The notes below the pieces were generated by a model. The model did no database searches and was not told the origin of the DNA. It saw only the letters and a program-made list of their open reading frames with translations. From NCBI GenBank assembly GCA_961205875.1, contig OY540809.1, positions 15,140,267 to 15,204,266 of the forward strand: 64,000 nucleotides of DNA, read 5' to 3'. The translations under genes were made by a program, and so were the position numbers. This document shows, one piece after another, positions 9,004-20,201 of this stretch; position 1 is the stretch's first letter, and every line of letters starts with the position of its first letter. The DNA is from Sialis fuliginosa (Eukaryota; Arthropoda; Insecta; Megaloptera; Sialidae).

Positions 9004-10520
9004 CAAATCCATACTAATATTGTAAATGCGAAAGTGTGTCTGTCTGTCTCTCTGTCTGTTTGTTACCTTTTCACGGCCAAACCGCTGAACCGATCTTGAT
9101 GAAATTTGGCAATGAGATAGCTTGCACCCCGAGGACGGACATAGGCTACTTCGTATCTCGAAAATTCGACCCCTAAGTAATTTCAAGGGGGGTGGAATTT
9201 TTTTTTTTTTTTTAGTAATTAATATTTTACCCCCCGTTACATATGAAGGGTTGTAGTTGGTTTTATTCGATTCGGCGGGAAAAATACTACGGGGGTGGGG
9301 GATTTAGGGGGAAAAACAACCCTCTATCTCGCATAGGAGCCGAGATATTTACGATTTTGTATAATGAAAAAAAACTCAAAATAAGAAAGTTTTTATATTT
9401 TACCCCCTGTCACATATGAAGGGTTGTAATTGGTTACATTCGATCTGGCAGGAAAAATACTACGATAGAGGGGTTATAAGGGGGCAAAACAACCCCTTAT
9501 CTTTAATAGGAGTCGAAACTTATATTATAAATTCTAAAGTATATCTCTCAGTCTGTCTATTTGTTACCTGTTCACGGCTAAACCGCTGAACCGATCTTGA
9601 TGAAATTTGGCAGTGAGATAGCTTGCACCCCGAGGACGGACATAGGCTACTTCGTATCTCGAAAATTCAACCCCTAAGTAATTTCAAGGGGGGTGCAATT
9701 TTTTTTTTTTTTTTAGTAATTAATATTTTACCCCCCGTTACATATGAAGGGTTGTAGTTGGTTTTATTCGATTCGGCGGGAAAAATACTACGGGAGTGGG
9801 GGATTTAGGGGGAAAAACAACCCTCTATCTCGCATAGGAGCCGAGATATTTACGATTTTGTATAATGAAAAAAAACTCAAAATAAGAAAATTTTTATATT
9901 TTACCCCCTGTCACATATGAAGGGTTGTAATTGGTTACATTCGATCTGGCAGGAAAAATACTACGATAGAGGGGTTATAAGGGGGCAAAACAACCCCTTA
10001 TCTTTAATAGGAGTCGAAACTTATATTATAAATTCTAAAGTATATCTCTCAGTCTGTCTATTTGTTACCTGTTCACGGCTAAACCGCTGAACCGATCTTG
10101 ATGAAATTTGGCAGTGAGATAGCTTGCACCCCGAGGACGGACATAGGCTACTTCGTATCTCGAAAATTCAACCCCTAAGTAATTTCAAGGGGGTGGAATT
10201 TTTTTTTTTTTTTTAATAATTAATATTTTACCCCCCGTTACATATGAAGGGTTGTAGTTAGTTTTATTCGATTCAGCGGGAAAAATACTACGGGGGCGGG
10301 GGATTTAGGGGGAAAAACAACCCTCTATCTCGCATAGGAGCCGAGATATTTACGATTTTATATAATGAAAGAAAACTCAAAATAAGAAAATTTTTATATT
10401 TTACCCCCTGTCACATATGAAGGGTTGTAATTGGTTACATTCGATCTGGCGGGAAAAATACTACGACAGAGGGGTTATTAGGGGTCAAAACAACCCCTTA
10501 TCTTACATAAGAGTCGAAAT
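9004..10520 (-). repeat. Three-unit 501-bp tandem array built on a Helitron-like 5' end
   Basis: The phrase AACCGCTGAACCGATCTTGA recurs at 9080, 9581 and 10082, a period of 501 bp, and the units are nearly identical. Each unit starts with the 5' end of the dispersed Helitron-like family (TCTGTCTGTTTGTTACC, GATAGCTTGCA, GACATAGGCTACTT). It continues into sequence absent from the short copies, which itself contains an imperfect 173-bp duplication marked by ATATGAAGGGTTGTA (9241 and 9414 in unit 1). The duplicated parts carry ACCCCC and GGGG runs (TTTTACCCCCCGTTACATAT; GGGGGATTTAGGGGG). Unit 1 alone has the A-TCCATACTAATATT boundary. Confidence 0.9.
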
Positions 10521-10641
10521 ATAAATAAATGAATGAAAACCAAAATATAGAAAAAAATTATTTTATATTAATTTGAGGTTATGTATGTATTCAGTTGTGT
10601 TTTATGAAAGTTATTCAAATAGTCGTGGATAAAGTACAGTA

Positions 10642-10755
10642 TACTACTCGCAATAATGGCTATTATTACCTCGGAATTTCTTCTCCCTCGCCGCTACGCG
10701 GCTCGGTTCGAAAATTATCCTCGGTAATAATAGCTATCATTATTGACTCGTGGTA
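10642..10755. mobile_element. Short palindromic MITE with CpG-rich loop
   Basis: A 114-bp element with inverted termini: TACTACTCGCAATAATGGCT and its partner ATAGCTATCATTATTGACTC...GTGGTA. The inner stem TATTATTACCTCGG pairs with CCTCGGTAATAATA. The loop reads CCTCGCCGCTACGCGGCTCGG. Flanks are TATA-like, so a TA target duplication is possible. Confidence 0.7.
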
Positions 10756-11588
10756 TAATATACTATTATAAACTTTGAAAGCGTATATGGGTTGCAAAAA
10801 ATGTATCGATAAATTCAATGTAAGCGTTCGAAAGCTTGTTCTTTTCTATTAAAAATGTTTTTTTTATCCCTATACAATTTTTTTTTACTGTTTTATACAA
10901 AATTAACACTTTTTACATTAAACTCCTGTATATCGTGAAATAATGATCGCAAAATAATCGGCTTGATGTCATTAGAAAGCTGAAAGTATCTTCATTAAAA
11001 TGTTAGTAAAAACTAGAAACTAGAAACTTCAAAAAGCCTTTATTGAAGAAAAAATTCACAGCAAGTCTTCGATTTACAATTTTCTCTGACAATGATTTTG
11101 TAAATCGAAAGTTTTTTTCTCCAATAAATTCTTAACATTTATAAATATAAATGCATTATTATTATTATAAAATTTCATAAACAGATACATTTAATAATAA
11201 AATTCAATATGTAGTCACACACATACTATGTATTTTATATATATTCAGAAGTAGTTATTAACTTGACCTCTGCTATATACACATACGTTAATAACATTAC
11301 CTAAATACACAGAGATGTCTGAAGAACAAAACGTAGGCAATTCAACACAAGTCCCTATTCGCGACCCTCTGCTTACACGGAAGCCCAGTAGTCATAATGT
11401 CCGACCGGATGTATTATACCTAGAGTCACTCCAGTAAGAATCATGACAGCGTCGCCATTTTTAGCCAAACAAAAAATTAATTTATGTATTATTTTTAGCA
11501 AGAATAATAAACATTAAAACTGAACGTAATAAAATGAATTACATATATTAAATGATATTGATTGATAAAATCAAAAAATACAGCTGTA
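10756..11588. other. AT-rich intronic DNA with no recognised gene
   Basis: No ORF of note. TTTACAATTTTCTCTGACAA and a partially inverted GTAAATCGAAAG form a weak local inverted repeat at about 11035-11125. A moderately GC-rich unique patch at 11310-11460 has no recognisable function. Confidence 0.4.
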
Positions 11589-11785
11589 AGACAGAGGTTA
11601 CACGATCATTCTGTCATTCCATTCCATCAGTTCAGTCCGTGACCTTGATCAAGACTGAGCGAGTAAGATAGAGGTTACACGATCATTCTGTCATTCCATC
11701 AGTCCGCATTCAATGTCAGTCTTGACCAAGATCACGGACTGAACTGATGGAATGGAATAAATAAATGATCGTGTAACCTCTGTCT
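11589..11785. repeat. Fold-back element with an extra internal direct copy of one terminus
   Basis: Arms 11589-11658 and 11716-11785 are inverted copies: AGACAGAGGTTACACGATCA on the left, its complement on the right, and AGTCCGTGACCTTGATCAAG facing CTTGACCAAGATCACGGACT. Between them, 11665-11705 repeats the left terminus directly (GATAGAGGTTACACGATCAT). This looks like template switching during fold-back formation. Confidence 0.85.
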
Positions 11786-12126
11786 AAGAGAGATTTGGCT
11801 ACTACAATCAATCCGAAATCAATTCGTGGTATCTTAATTCTTACAATGAGTGACTAATAATATCCAACTACAGTTAAATTATAAAAAAAATATCTTTTAA
11901 AAATTCTGTTTTATTTTTCGATACACTAACAAAAAATAATATTAACTATTTTTTGTTGATGAAAACTTATTATTTCAAAAAACATATTATAAATATAACG
12001 TGGGGTTTGGAAAAATAATTATAGTAAAAGTATCTTTATATTGAATTAATTCACTAACTACCCTTACGTGCTTAATGCCACTGCTCAGTCTCTTGATTGA
12101 TTAGCGTGATGATACATAGCCTAAAC

Positions 12127-12545
12127 CAGGGGTCGGAAACCTTCTTGTCTATATGAGCACAATACAATATTTGAAAATCACCGATGGCGCATAGTTGACA
12201 AATAATCGAAGACCTTTTTATTTACATAGTATGTCACAAGCATGAAATAAGAATCAAATGTAAAATGTAACGTAAAAGTACAAATATGATGCATTAAAAT
12301 CGCCCGTGGGCGCACACAGGCAAAAAGACGCGAAAACATGGTCAAAACCTACAATGCATAATTCTATGTTAATCAGGTCAGGCGAAATCAAGCTAGAATA
12401 TACTCGTTTTTAGGAAGATAGAATGTAAGCTAATAATAATTGCTACATTTTAACATACAAAATACATACATGTTTGTATGTCACAGGTTTTGACCTTGTT
12501 TTGGTGTATTTCCGCTTGTGTGGGGTGCCGGGTCCCCGACCCCTG
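12127..12545. mobile_element. hAT-like MITE with CAGGGGTCGG termini
   Basis: Starts CAGGGGTCGGAAACC and ends GGGTCCCCGACCCCTG, giving inverted termini of about 15 bp. Flanking 8-mers GCCTAAAC (12119-12126) and ATCTAAAC (12546-12553) match at six of eight positions and fit the hAT target consensus nTCTARAn. No transposase is present. A different hAT-like element at 31995-32243 occupies the same point of another copy of the flanking repeat. Confidence 0.8.
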
Positions 12546-12637
12546 ATCTAAACTAATTCTGGGGTCTTAGGCTTTCTTACAGTCAAAATCCCAACAAAAT
12601 TGTTATAGTTTATTCGAAATAAGGAATCATTTATAAA

Positions 12638-12826
12638 CTAATATTATAAATGCAAACGTAACATTATTTATCTGTTTGTTAACTTTTCACAGCTAAAGCG
12701 CTGAATCGATCTTGATGAAATTTGGCATGGAGATAACTTGCATCTTGAGTTTAAAGAAGGAAATAGGCTATATTAATTAGATAAAGAAATACAAACTTCA
12801 CGCAGACGAAGTCGCGGGTAATCTAT
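12638..12826 (-). mobile_element. Helitron-like short element
   Basis: Begins ACTAATATTATAAATGCAAA, contains TTTTCACAGCTAAAGCGCTG and GAAATTTGGCATGGAGATAA, and ends with the hairpin ACGCAGACGAAGTCGCGGGT. Order and orientation match the other minus-strand copies of the family. Confidence 0.8.
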
Positions 12827-12828
12827 TG

Positions 12829-13491
12829 TATGTATAATATTAATTCTTGACGACCCTATACATATTTGCATATATGCAATTGTATATTCCACTCGGCAAA
12901 GCAGAATTTTACAACACAAAAATAACACGTTATTTTTCAGAGTACCAACTGTGCATGACATAACATTATATTCATATAATAGTTAGCCTATATAATTATC
13001 GTACCTTTTAACAAAACATTTTCAAAATAAACGATTTACTTTTAAACCACCGCGTGCTCTTTTTATTACCTCGCTTGTACGCCCGTACCTGTGTCCGTAT
13101 GTATGTATGTTCGTACCATATATACATATTTGTAGTGCTATATTGTAATGCCAAAGTTATTTGATTTTTAATTTTTCACTGGCGCGTGCATATTTACAAA
13201 ATAAAAAAATACGTACCTACAAAGAATATGAGCGTGTTTATATTTTAATATGATTTTAAATTAATTTTTATTTCTCAGTAACGGATGCGAATTTTTATTA
13301 ACAGTGTTTTTATTTATTTTTTGTTGTTGTGTATACGTACTTTAATCACATTATTTTTGAGGAGGGGTGGATTTAAATAAGCACGTACTAGTGATGTAAA
13401 AATATGTTAAAATTAACAAATGTATATAGTGTAAAAGATATTCGGTTTTGAGAGAAATATTAAATATATCTACTAGCTTGCTTTGCTAATA
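12829..13491. other. AT-rich intronic DNA, nothing recognised
   Basis: Unique AT-rich sequence with a small GC-richer patch at 13045-13110. The 62-codon minus ORF at 12773-12961 runs into the Helitron-like copy and is spurious. Confidence 0.4.
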
Positions 13492-13822
13492 TAGTAGCAC
13501 TTCGCAATAACGGTGTAATTGGGATCGGACCGTCACCGTTAAGTGAAAAACGCTCGTAAGTGAATTAAGGCTTTTTTGTGCCTTGCGAGTGGCTGTAAGC
13601 AAAACTACGTACAATGTACTAATTTATATTAAGTGTGCAATAACACTAACTATAAAACAATTGTAGAAAGAGACATTAACACAATGTTTACCTTTTTATA
13701 TATACATATCTTTAGAATTTTTTTTGTTGCAAACTAAAAAATAAATAGAAATATAAAATTTAAGACCGCCGTTATTGTGAAACGCCGTTAAGTTAGTAGC
13801 CGTTATTACGTGGTGCTACTGT
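13492..13822. mobile_element. Pogo/mariner-like MITE with AGTAGCAC termini
   Basis: Left end TAGTAGCACTTCGCAATAAC and right end GCCGTTATTACGTGGTGCTA are inverted relatives (about 22 bp), each next to TA. The interior has CGTTAAGTGAAAAACGCTCG and repeated CCGTTATTGTG/CGCCGTTAAG motifs. No transposase ORF. Confidence 0.65.
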
Positions 13823-14812
13823 ATGTATTTCTTGAATAACTCTATTTGCGATTATTGTATAAGGTCAACCTTTGACCCGTCTCAGGAAGAAATAATAGTT
13901 ATAGGCAATATTATTACGAATATCAATTATAATACATGTTCCATTATTTGTATATCTTTATTCATTTAGAAAGAAACTCCCGCAGAACCTATGGTACATT
14001 TTTTTACATAGAGGTATTTATAATAAATTTTCAAATAATTTAAAATCAACAAAATTCTTTTGTTCAAAAAATTAATTATATATATATTTAAAATCACAAA
14101 AATGAAACTTCGAATTCCTCAAAAGCATAAAAATAAATGTTAACAGTTAAAAACTGTTAGCACACAAGAAAAACTAATTAAATAATATTTTAAAACACTT
14201 TCTTTGAAGTCTGCAAAACAAAAAAGAAACTACACAATCTGCATTTAATCTATTGGGCTTCTGACAACTTCACAAACATAAAAAAATGTCAACAGTCAAA
14301 AACTTCTGTCACAAAAAAGTTAATCAAATAAAAATCTCTTTGAAATTCTCGCGTAACAAGATTTCCCTTCCCGAAAAAGGTACAACTACTGAAGAAGAAA
14401 AAATATATATAACTTAGAAAATAAATGTCAAAACAAATATTAAAATTACATTTCCAAATGAATATGGCGCTATTAAAAAAGACACATTTTTCGTATACAA
14501 ATGCCTTGAGCAGACGCACGTTTCCGGGGTTTTCTTATGTTGAAATTTTAAATTCATAGCACGTTTTATGTCATTTTTATGATTGTTTATCCCAGATTTA
14601 AAACCCTGTGTGGTTTTCCCTCGATGTAACATAAATTATAATTATAGAATAATTAATTTTATATAGGGGAAAGGAAATAAAAAATATGTCTCTTTATTTA
14701 TTTTATGTTTTTTATATGTTTAAATAATTGATAGCATGTTTTCGACATCCGTATGTATCTTGACATTTATTTTATTATTATTTATTATTTACTAGTGACT
14801 CGTTCGCGGTTT
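13823..14812. other. AT-rich intronic DNA, nothing recognised
   Basis: A/T-dominated. Short minus-strand ORFs at 14289-14632 are Phe/Ile/Lys-rich and look like compositional artefacts. Confidence 0.4.
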
Positions 14813-15080
14813 TATCCACGTTATATTGCACACCTCAAGCAAGCTATGGCTTGGATGTGTGTTCTATTATCGTGCTAAAAAAATTGCGTATGTACATTGA
14901 TAAACTTAAATTTCTTTAGTAACCCACTTAAAAATTTACATTTTCTGAAAGAGAACATTACAGGCTCAATATTTATTTAATTTAATATTGATTTCTTTTA
15001 TTTTTCTATCATAAAAATTTATACAAAGTTCAATTTGTCCATTTTTATCTATTTTTACACGACTGCAACACGCTACAGAT
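14813..15080. repeat. Dispersed repeat, copy 1 (pair with 48055-48300)
   Basis: Shares with 48055-48300 a GCACAxCxCAAGCAxAGCT region, then TTCTATTATCGTGCT, ATTTCTTTAGTAACC, TTTACATTTTCTGAAAGAGA and ACAAAGTTCAATTTGT. The start forms a hairpin (CACACCTCAAGC with GGCTTGGATGTGTG). Class unknown. Confidence 0.65.
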
Positions 15081-15886
15081 CGCAAAACGTACTAAATGAA
15101 CAGAAAAATCCTTTTGAATTCACTTAATCTAATTTTAATTATAATTCTATTATATTTGTTAAATTTGATAATGCATAATGACAAATTCGAGATGAGGAGG
15201 GGGGGGTCTGACCTCTAAACCCTCCCATGGGTACGCCACTGGGAAGATATGTCCATATGTACAAAATAAAGATATTTGTATGATAGAGACGCTATACAGT
15301 ATCATAACAAAACTGGCCGAAAGTAATATATAGAGAGAATGAGTAAAAAAGTTTGTTTTTTTACCGAAAAAAGAACAACAGACAGCAAAAGTAGACGTAA
15401 AAGAGTCATGAAATAACCAAACATACACTGAATTGATTTATTTTTATTGAATTCGGGACGGATGGCATCACAACGTCGACATTTTATGTTTCAAGATTTT
15501 TTTATTGCTTATAAAATTTAGAACAGTGTTTGTGATTTTGTTTTATGCTAGTTTTACTGTATTTTACCGCAAATTAAATTATGTAAACTGTTCCATTTTA
15601 TTGCTAATCATAACAATATCATATAAGTATTGTATATATGGGTGAATAACAATTGTGAATAAATAAACAAGATGCTAAAATTATAACACAACCTTCGTTT
15701 TTTAATATGCTTGTGTCAAACTTCTTGTAATCATATGTAGGCTTTTTCTATACAATGAAAATATTTAGGAATTTTTGGTGCAAGGGGTATGAATATATTT
15801 TTATTTTAACTCTACACTGGTAAAACATTGACTCGGGTCAATAAATCCTTGTTTTTATATAACAAAAACAATATTTTCTTAATACA
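15081..15886. other. AT-rich intronic DNA with one GC patch
   Basis: Around 15190-15240, GGAGGGGGGGGTCTGACCTC and CATGGGTACGCCACTG look like the end of a hAT-like element (reverse of CAGTGGCGTA-CC termini). I cannot find its partner terminus. Otherwise nothing recognised. Confidence 0.35.
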
Positions 15887-16331
15887 GGGTGAATGCAGTT
15901 ATTAAAGAAAAAAAATGCGTTGAAAATAAGAGAGTCTACAATTTTATTCGGGTTATGGTAAAAGCAATTATGTGTTCGTCAGAATGAATAATCTGACTTT
16001 TACTCTCAAAAAGTGCTTCTTTAATACGGAAAACATAAAGTTAATAGTGAAACCACACTAAAAAAGTTATAATTAAATATTTATTTAAACTTATATGTTA
16101 CGTCACTCTATTTTTGGGCAATAAATCTGCATTAAAATAATTTTTTATGTTATTTTTAATAAAATAATATAAAATTGATCCACAAACAGTTAACATTAAA
16201 TTTTATTTATACTTATTAAAAACTGTAGACTTTCTTCTTTTCAACGCTATTTTTATTTTTTCAATAAAAGCATCCCTTTGAACATGACAGCTGATTAGTT
16301 TCAACACTTTCCCGTGGGACATCCTGTATAA
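15887..16331. mobile_element. TIR element with ATACAGGGTG / CATCCTGTAT ends
   Basis: Left end ATACAGGGTGAATGCAG and right end GGGACATCCTGTAT are inverted. Subterminal blocks also face each other: GCGTTGAAAATAAGAGAGTC with its complement near 16225-16250 (GACTTTCTTCTTTTCAACGC). About 445 bp, no transposase, hence non-autonomous. Confidence 0.65.
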
Positions 16332-16671
16332 GAATATACTCTTAATCCAGCTATATTATTGTTTTTGTCTGACAATATTGCTTTAGAGATACGTCATAAC
16401 TCATATATTACTCTATCTCTCTCACTTTATGAACCAAATTTTACTCATTGTAAGCAAACTTCCCTGCTGTATGCATATAAATGATTACCATTAATTTTTT
16501 TAAATTTTGATCTATCTGTCTGTTTGTTTATTCCAGCTTCAAATGAAAACTACTAAACCGGTTTTAATATAATTTACACAATTTATAAGTCTAAGATTCT
16601 AGAATAAGCTAACACTACATGATAATTAAATAGGGTAAGATCGTATTAAGAAAAAAATTGATTTATATGTA
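16332..16671. repeat. Dispersed repeat with CTACTxAACCGGTTTTAAT
   Basis: 16510-16671 carries CTGTCTGTTTGTTTATTCCA, GAAAACTACTAAACCGGTTT and TAGGGTAAGATCGTATTAAG; the same order occurs at 7680-7850. It abuts the Helitron-like copy that starts at 16672. The left part has no recognised feature. Confidence 0.55.
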
Positions 16672-16995
16672 ACTAGCTGTTAACCACGACTTCGTTCGCG
16701 TTGAATTTAGGTTAGTAAATAATACAGATAAATAATACAAATTTCTGTTAGGATATAATCAATAATATAGGTTTTTAGTTTCGTATTTACACGCTAGACG
16801 TCTACGTCAAAAAATATAACCAATTGCGTGTACAAATGTCACACACCCATTTTTTATCTATTACATTTTTCAAGATACAAAGTAGCCTATGTCCTTCCTC
16901 CCTGTTAATTTTCATTAAAATCGATTCAGCGGTTTAGTAGTGAAAAGGTAACAAACAGACAGAGATACTTCCGCATTTATAATATTAGTATGGAT
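16672..16995 (+). mobile_element. Helitron-like element, longer variant (3' end leftmost)
   Basis: ACTAGCTGTTAACCACGACT with TTCGTTCGCGTTGAATTTAG at the left, CTAGACGTCTACGTCAAAAA in the middle, and AAAGTAGCCTATGTCCTTCC, then TTAGTAGTGAAAAGGTAACA and TTATAATATTAGTATGGAT at the right. Read on the minus strand it starts A-TCC and ends CTAG-T with a GC hairpin 10-12 nt before the end, the Helitron signature. Confidence 0.8.
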
Positions 16996-16999
16996 TAAA

Positions 17000-17660
17000 T
17001 TATAATCTAGGGTCTTAGGCTAACGAACAATGTGTAAAATGATGTATAGACTTTAAAAAAACTTAAAATATTAACATTGTATATAAAATATGTAGACAGA
17101 GATTGGTTTTAGTATATATGTATGTATGTACAATACATATTTTTTAAATAAATGAATTATATAGAACGACAGAGGCATTGTACCATAAAAGTAGTAGCAT
17201 CCAAAACTCGTGCGGGCATTATTTATTTTTATTCGAAAATTCAACCGGCGCAAACAACAAAACATTTGAAAAACTCGAAACAAGACATATTCCACAATAA
17301 ATATGATGAATTCGGGTCTATTATGTCCGCCGACATATCTTTATAAATCCCATAATCCACAAACCAATTCGAGGCGCGGGTGAAAAGTCTGTTACGGACT
17401 CTGATCACATATTTGCCGGTATGGGGGGACCGGGGACGGGGAGGAGGAGGTCTCACGATATATAACCCACTGCGGAATCGGCTCAGACCTGGAACTTTTT
17501 ATTGGCAATAATTTCAAACGGTCGATTGTAATTCAGCGTGCGAAACAAAAAAGAGTGGGCCGTTGTGCAAGTTTAGGTGTCAGCCACGAAACACGGTGCA
17601 GTACAACAGGTCGCTCTCTCTCTCTCTCTGTGACACTGTGATTAATATCATTGATAGAAA
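17000..17660. other. Unique island with CpG and a (TC) run, candidate regulatory DNA
   Basis: From about 17140 the sequence is non-repetitive and GC-richer: AAACTCGTGCGGGCATTATT, ATTCGAGGCGCGGGTGAAAA, GGGGGACCGGGGACGGGGAG, then CACGAAACACGGTGCAG and a TC microsatellite at 17612-17630. Short overlapping ORFs on both strands show no domain. It is the longest repeat-free stretch of the intron, a reasonable enhancer candidate. Confidence 0.3.
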
Positions 17661-18108
17661 TATAATACCCCAGTGTTGGACATTTGTTTAGTTAAATGTA
17701 CTTAATTAGAAATATTTATTGATATTTGATTACATACTGCCATTATTGAATCATAATCCATAGGCACGTAAAACAGCTAAATTTAATGACAATCGGCCAA
17801 TATGTGTCAAAATGGTAGACATTTAAACTAATTATAAGTGTAATCTATTTATTGATAATAGAATCTGCATTATATTGTTTCAAATTTTACGATTCTTTAT
17901 TTTATAATTTTTTGTTGTAGTACTTATTATTTTGTAATCATTAGCAAATGTCCATCACTGGGTGCCCAATACTGGATTTACTACGTCCATTTCTAAAGAA
18001 AAAACATGAACAGAATAAAAACTTATAACTAAAAAAAACATATTTATGAACTTTGGTAATTAATTTGATTTAATAAAGATATACATGTTTTATTAGTAAC
18101 TTGAGTTT
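17661..18108 (+). mobile_element. GGTACTGGC MITE family, copy 1 (termini lost)
   Basis: Matches the family from AATACCCCAGTGTTGGACA through TGACAATCGGCCAATA, GTCAAAATGGTAGACATTTA, TAGTACTTATTATTTTGTAA, GTCCATCACTGGGTGCCCA, to TTATTAGTAACTTGAGTTTG. The terminal GGTACTGGCACCAGTC and its partner are absent. Confidence 0.75.
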
Positions 18109-19420
18109 GCCGTTTTAATAGTACAAAGTAGGGTATAGTCACTTATTATCCGTGACTATTCACTGATTCAGTTTAAGAGAGTAAGTTCTTTCGTTTTATA
18201 ATAGTTAAATTAAACTCTTAGACTATGAGAGGATAGTCAAAAAATCACCTCCGAAAACAACTATTTATGCTTCTTGGTGTCTTTTACGCGAAAAGGTAAC
18301 AAACAGACAGAGTTACTTTCGGATTTATAATATTAGTATAGATAATTCAAATTAATCTAAAATAATTTTATAATCAAACTCCCTAATGTTCAATACTGCA
18401 TCCGCCCTTGTGCAACGTAGACAATAATTTTTCATTACTCACTTAACAAAACTAACAAACGTTATAATATATAACGTCCGTTAAAAACTACTGCCCCCTA
18501 ACCACTGACATTGGTCCTTAGTAAAAAAAAAATACATAAGCTCCAATGCATTCGGGTTCAATTATTTTTAAGTGATTTACAACATTTGCTAGCGGCAATT
18601 GTCATCTGTAGTTTAAACGCAAAGCGTAAAACACTAATTATTTAGTTGTCAGTATTTTATTACACATGTATATTTTACATGCGACTGTGCCTATACAGAG
18701 CCGGGTTAAAGTGAAGGCCCTTAAAATACCCTAGTATATTTTTAAGTCTCAAGTACTTTTTAGTGTTTTTTTTAAGTCGGTTTTATTTTTTTTATAAAAA
18801 GTTTTTTATTTTTCCGTTTTGAGGGCGTATCTTCGAATGTCTATGGTCAGTTTCTGATAAAATTTATATGGGACCATCTTGGAAGTATACTCTTTTGAAT
18901 TGTGAAGGTCCTCCTTTTTTTATTCGGTTTAAAACTATCCAAAAAAATGTAAATATATTAAAACACTATAGGAGCTGAATTTATAAAAATATTCCCCAGA
19001 ATATGAATTTTATATCAAATAATATGAATTTTAAAAATATATATTAAAAAAACCTATATTCATAATCTCAGTATATTAGTACCCAAAATTGTATTTTATA
19101 AATCCAACATACCTCACATACAAAATAAACTTTGATGATTTGTAAAAAAATGTTAATTAAAAAACATCAAGGATCAAAGATGCCGATTCTTAATGTAATA
19201 AGCAAACGAGAATCAAAGGCGGTTACGTTGCGTCATTTTTTACTTAAATTATGTTTTCAAATAACTCAATATAAACTGAACACAAATTGAATTTCTTTGG
19301 TTTTTTAATTCATCAAAGCCATCAATCGGCATGGACATAATTAAACGATGATACAAGTTTTTCTCGTGACAACTACATTATATGTATTTGATATTACTGT
19401 TTGAAATACATACACATATA
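18109..19420. other. AT-rich intron with a Helitron-like fragment
   Basis: 18289-18346 is the terminal fragment CGAAAAGGTAACAAACAGAC ... TTATAATATTAGTATAGAT of the Helitron-like family. The rest is AT-rich with a CCGGGTTAAAGTGAAGGCCC patch at 18703. No gene seen. Confidence 0.45.
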
Positions 19421-19424
19421 CATG

Positions 19425-19670
19425 CAGGGGCGGATTCAGGAAAAATTAACAAAGGGGGTACTTCAAATTATTTTTTTATTTGCTAAAATGTTTATACACA
19501 TTACATAACATATAAAGACCTAAAAACGTGTAATTTTAGGGGGTCTTCCTTTTATAATATTAACACCCATGAAAAAGGGATTTTCCGTGGGTGTTAACGT
19601 TATAAAATGAAGACACCCCTAAAAACGTGAAATTTTAAGGGTGTCTTCCTTTTTCGTGGGAGGAAATGGT
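19425..19670. repeat. Interlaced palindromes with CTAAAAACGTG-AATTTTAG
   Basis: Two local hairpins, GACCTAAAAACGTGTAATTTTAGGGGGTC (about 19517-19545) and ACCCCTAAAAACGTGAAATT...AAGGGTGT (about 19614-19645), flank a larger stem in which ATATTAACACCCA pairs with TGGGTGTTAACGT. GCAGGGGCGGATTCAGG at 19424 resembles a hAT terminus. Confidence 0.6.
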
Positions 19671-19726
19671 TATTAAACTTTTAAAAAAATATAACGTTAA
19701 ATGCATTACTACTTTTATACATAGTA

Positions 19727-20010
19727 TAAAATAAAGTCCCTCGCCGCGTCTGTCTGTCGTTTGTCTGTGCACGATTTTCTCAGTAACTACTGAAGGGATT
19801 TTAGTGCGGTTTTCACGAGTTTTTCACGAAAATTTAGGTGTATAATGTGTAACTATTTTATGTAAATTTCATGAAGTGGGAAAAAATCAATCGTCGGTGA
19901 GGTATCCTCACGTAAATAATTAGCGACAAGTGAAAACAATGTTTAATAGGTTTATTACAGATTAAATTTATATTCTCGGGCAAGTCCAATACGCTAGTAT
20001 ATAATAATAG
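19727..20010 (+). repeat. Dispersed element with CTCAGTAACTACTGAA (copy 1)
   Basis: Shares GTGCACGATTTTCTCAGTAA, GGGATTTTAGTGCGGTTTTC, GTGTATAATGTGTA, ATGAAGTGGGAAAAAATCAA, and the end GTCCAATACGCTAGTA with copies at 33415-33560 and 41112-41345 and a 3' fragment at 46500-46560. The CTAG-T end invites a Helitron comparison, but I see no clear 5' end. Confidence 0.65.
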
Positions 20011-20066
20011 AGAATATAGGTAAATATTTATTTGCATATAAACAGTAAACAAAATATATGTATAAT

Positions 20067-20201
20067 GTTACCCGCGCGGATATTTGTTATGTTTTCATTT
20101 ACACGTTAGATGTCTACGCCAAAAAATTATAACACGGTTTAATCGCGATAAAGGTAACAAACAGACAGACAGTTTCTTTCGCATTTTTAATTAATATGGG
20201 T
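20067..20201 (+). mobile_element. Helitron-like element, internally deleted copy
   Basis: GTTACCCGCGCGGATATTTG at the left, TAGATGTCTACGCCAAAAA, then GATAAAGGTAACAAACAGAC and TTTCTTTCGCATTTTTAATT. The TAGCCTATGT middle block is missing. Confidence 0.7.

Noticed and set aside
9004..10520. CRISPR-like or centromeric satellite interpretation of the regular repeats
   Set aside because: The repeat unit is 501 bp without spacers, in a eukaryotic intron, and derives from a dispersed mobile element.
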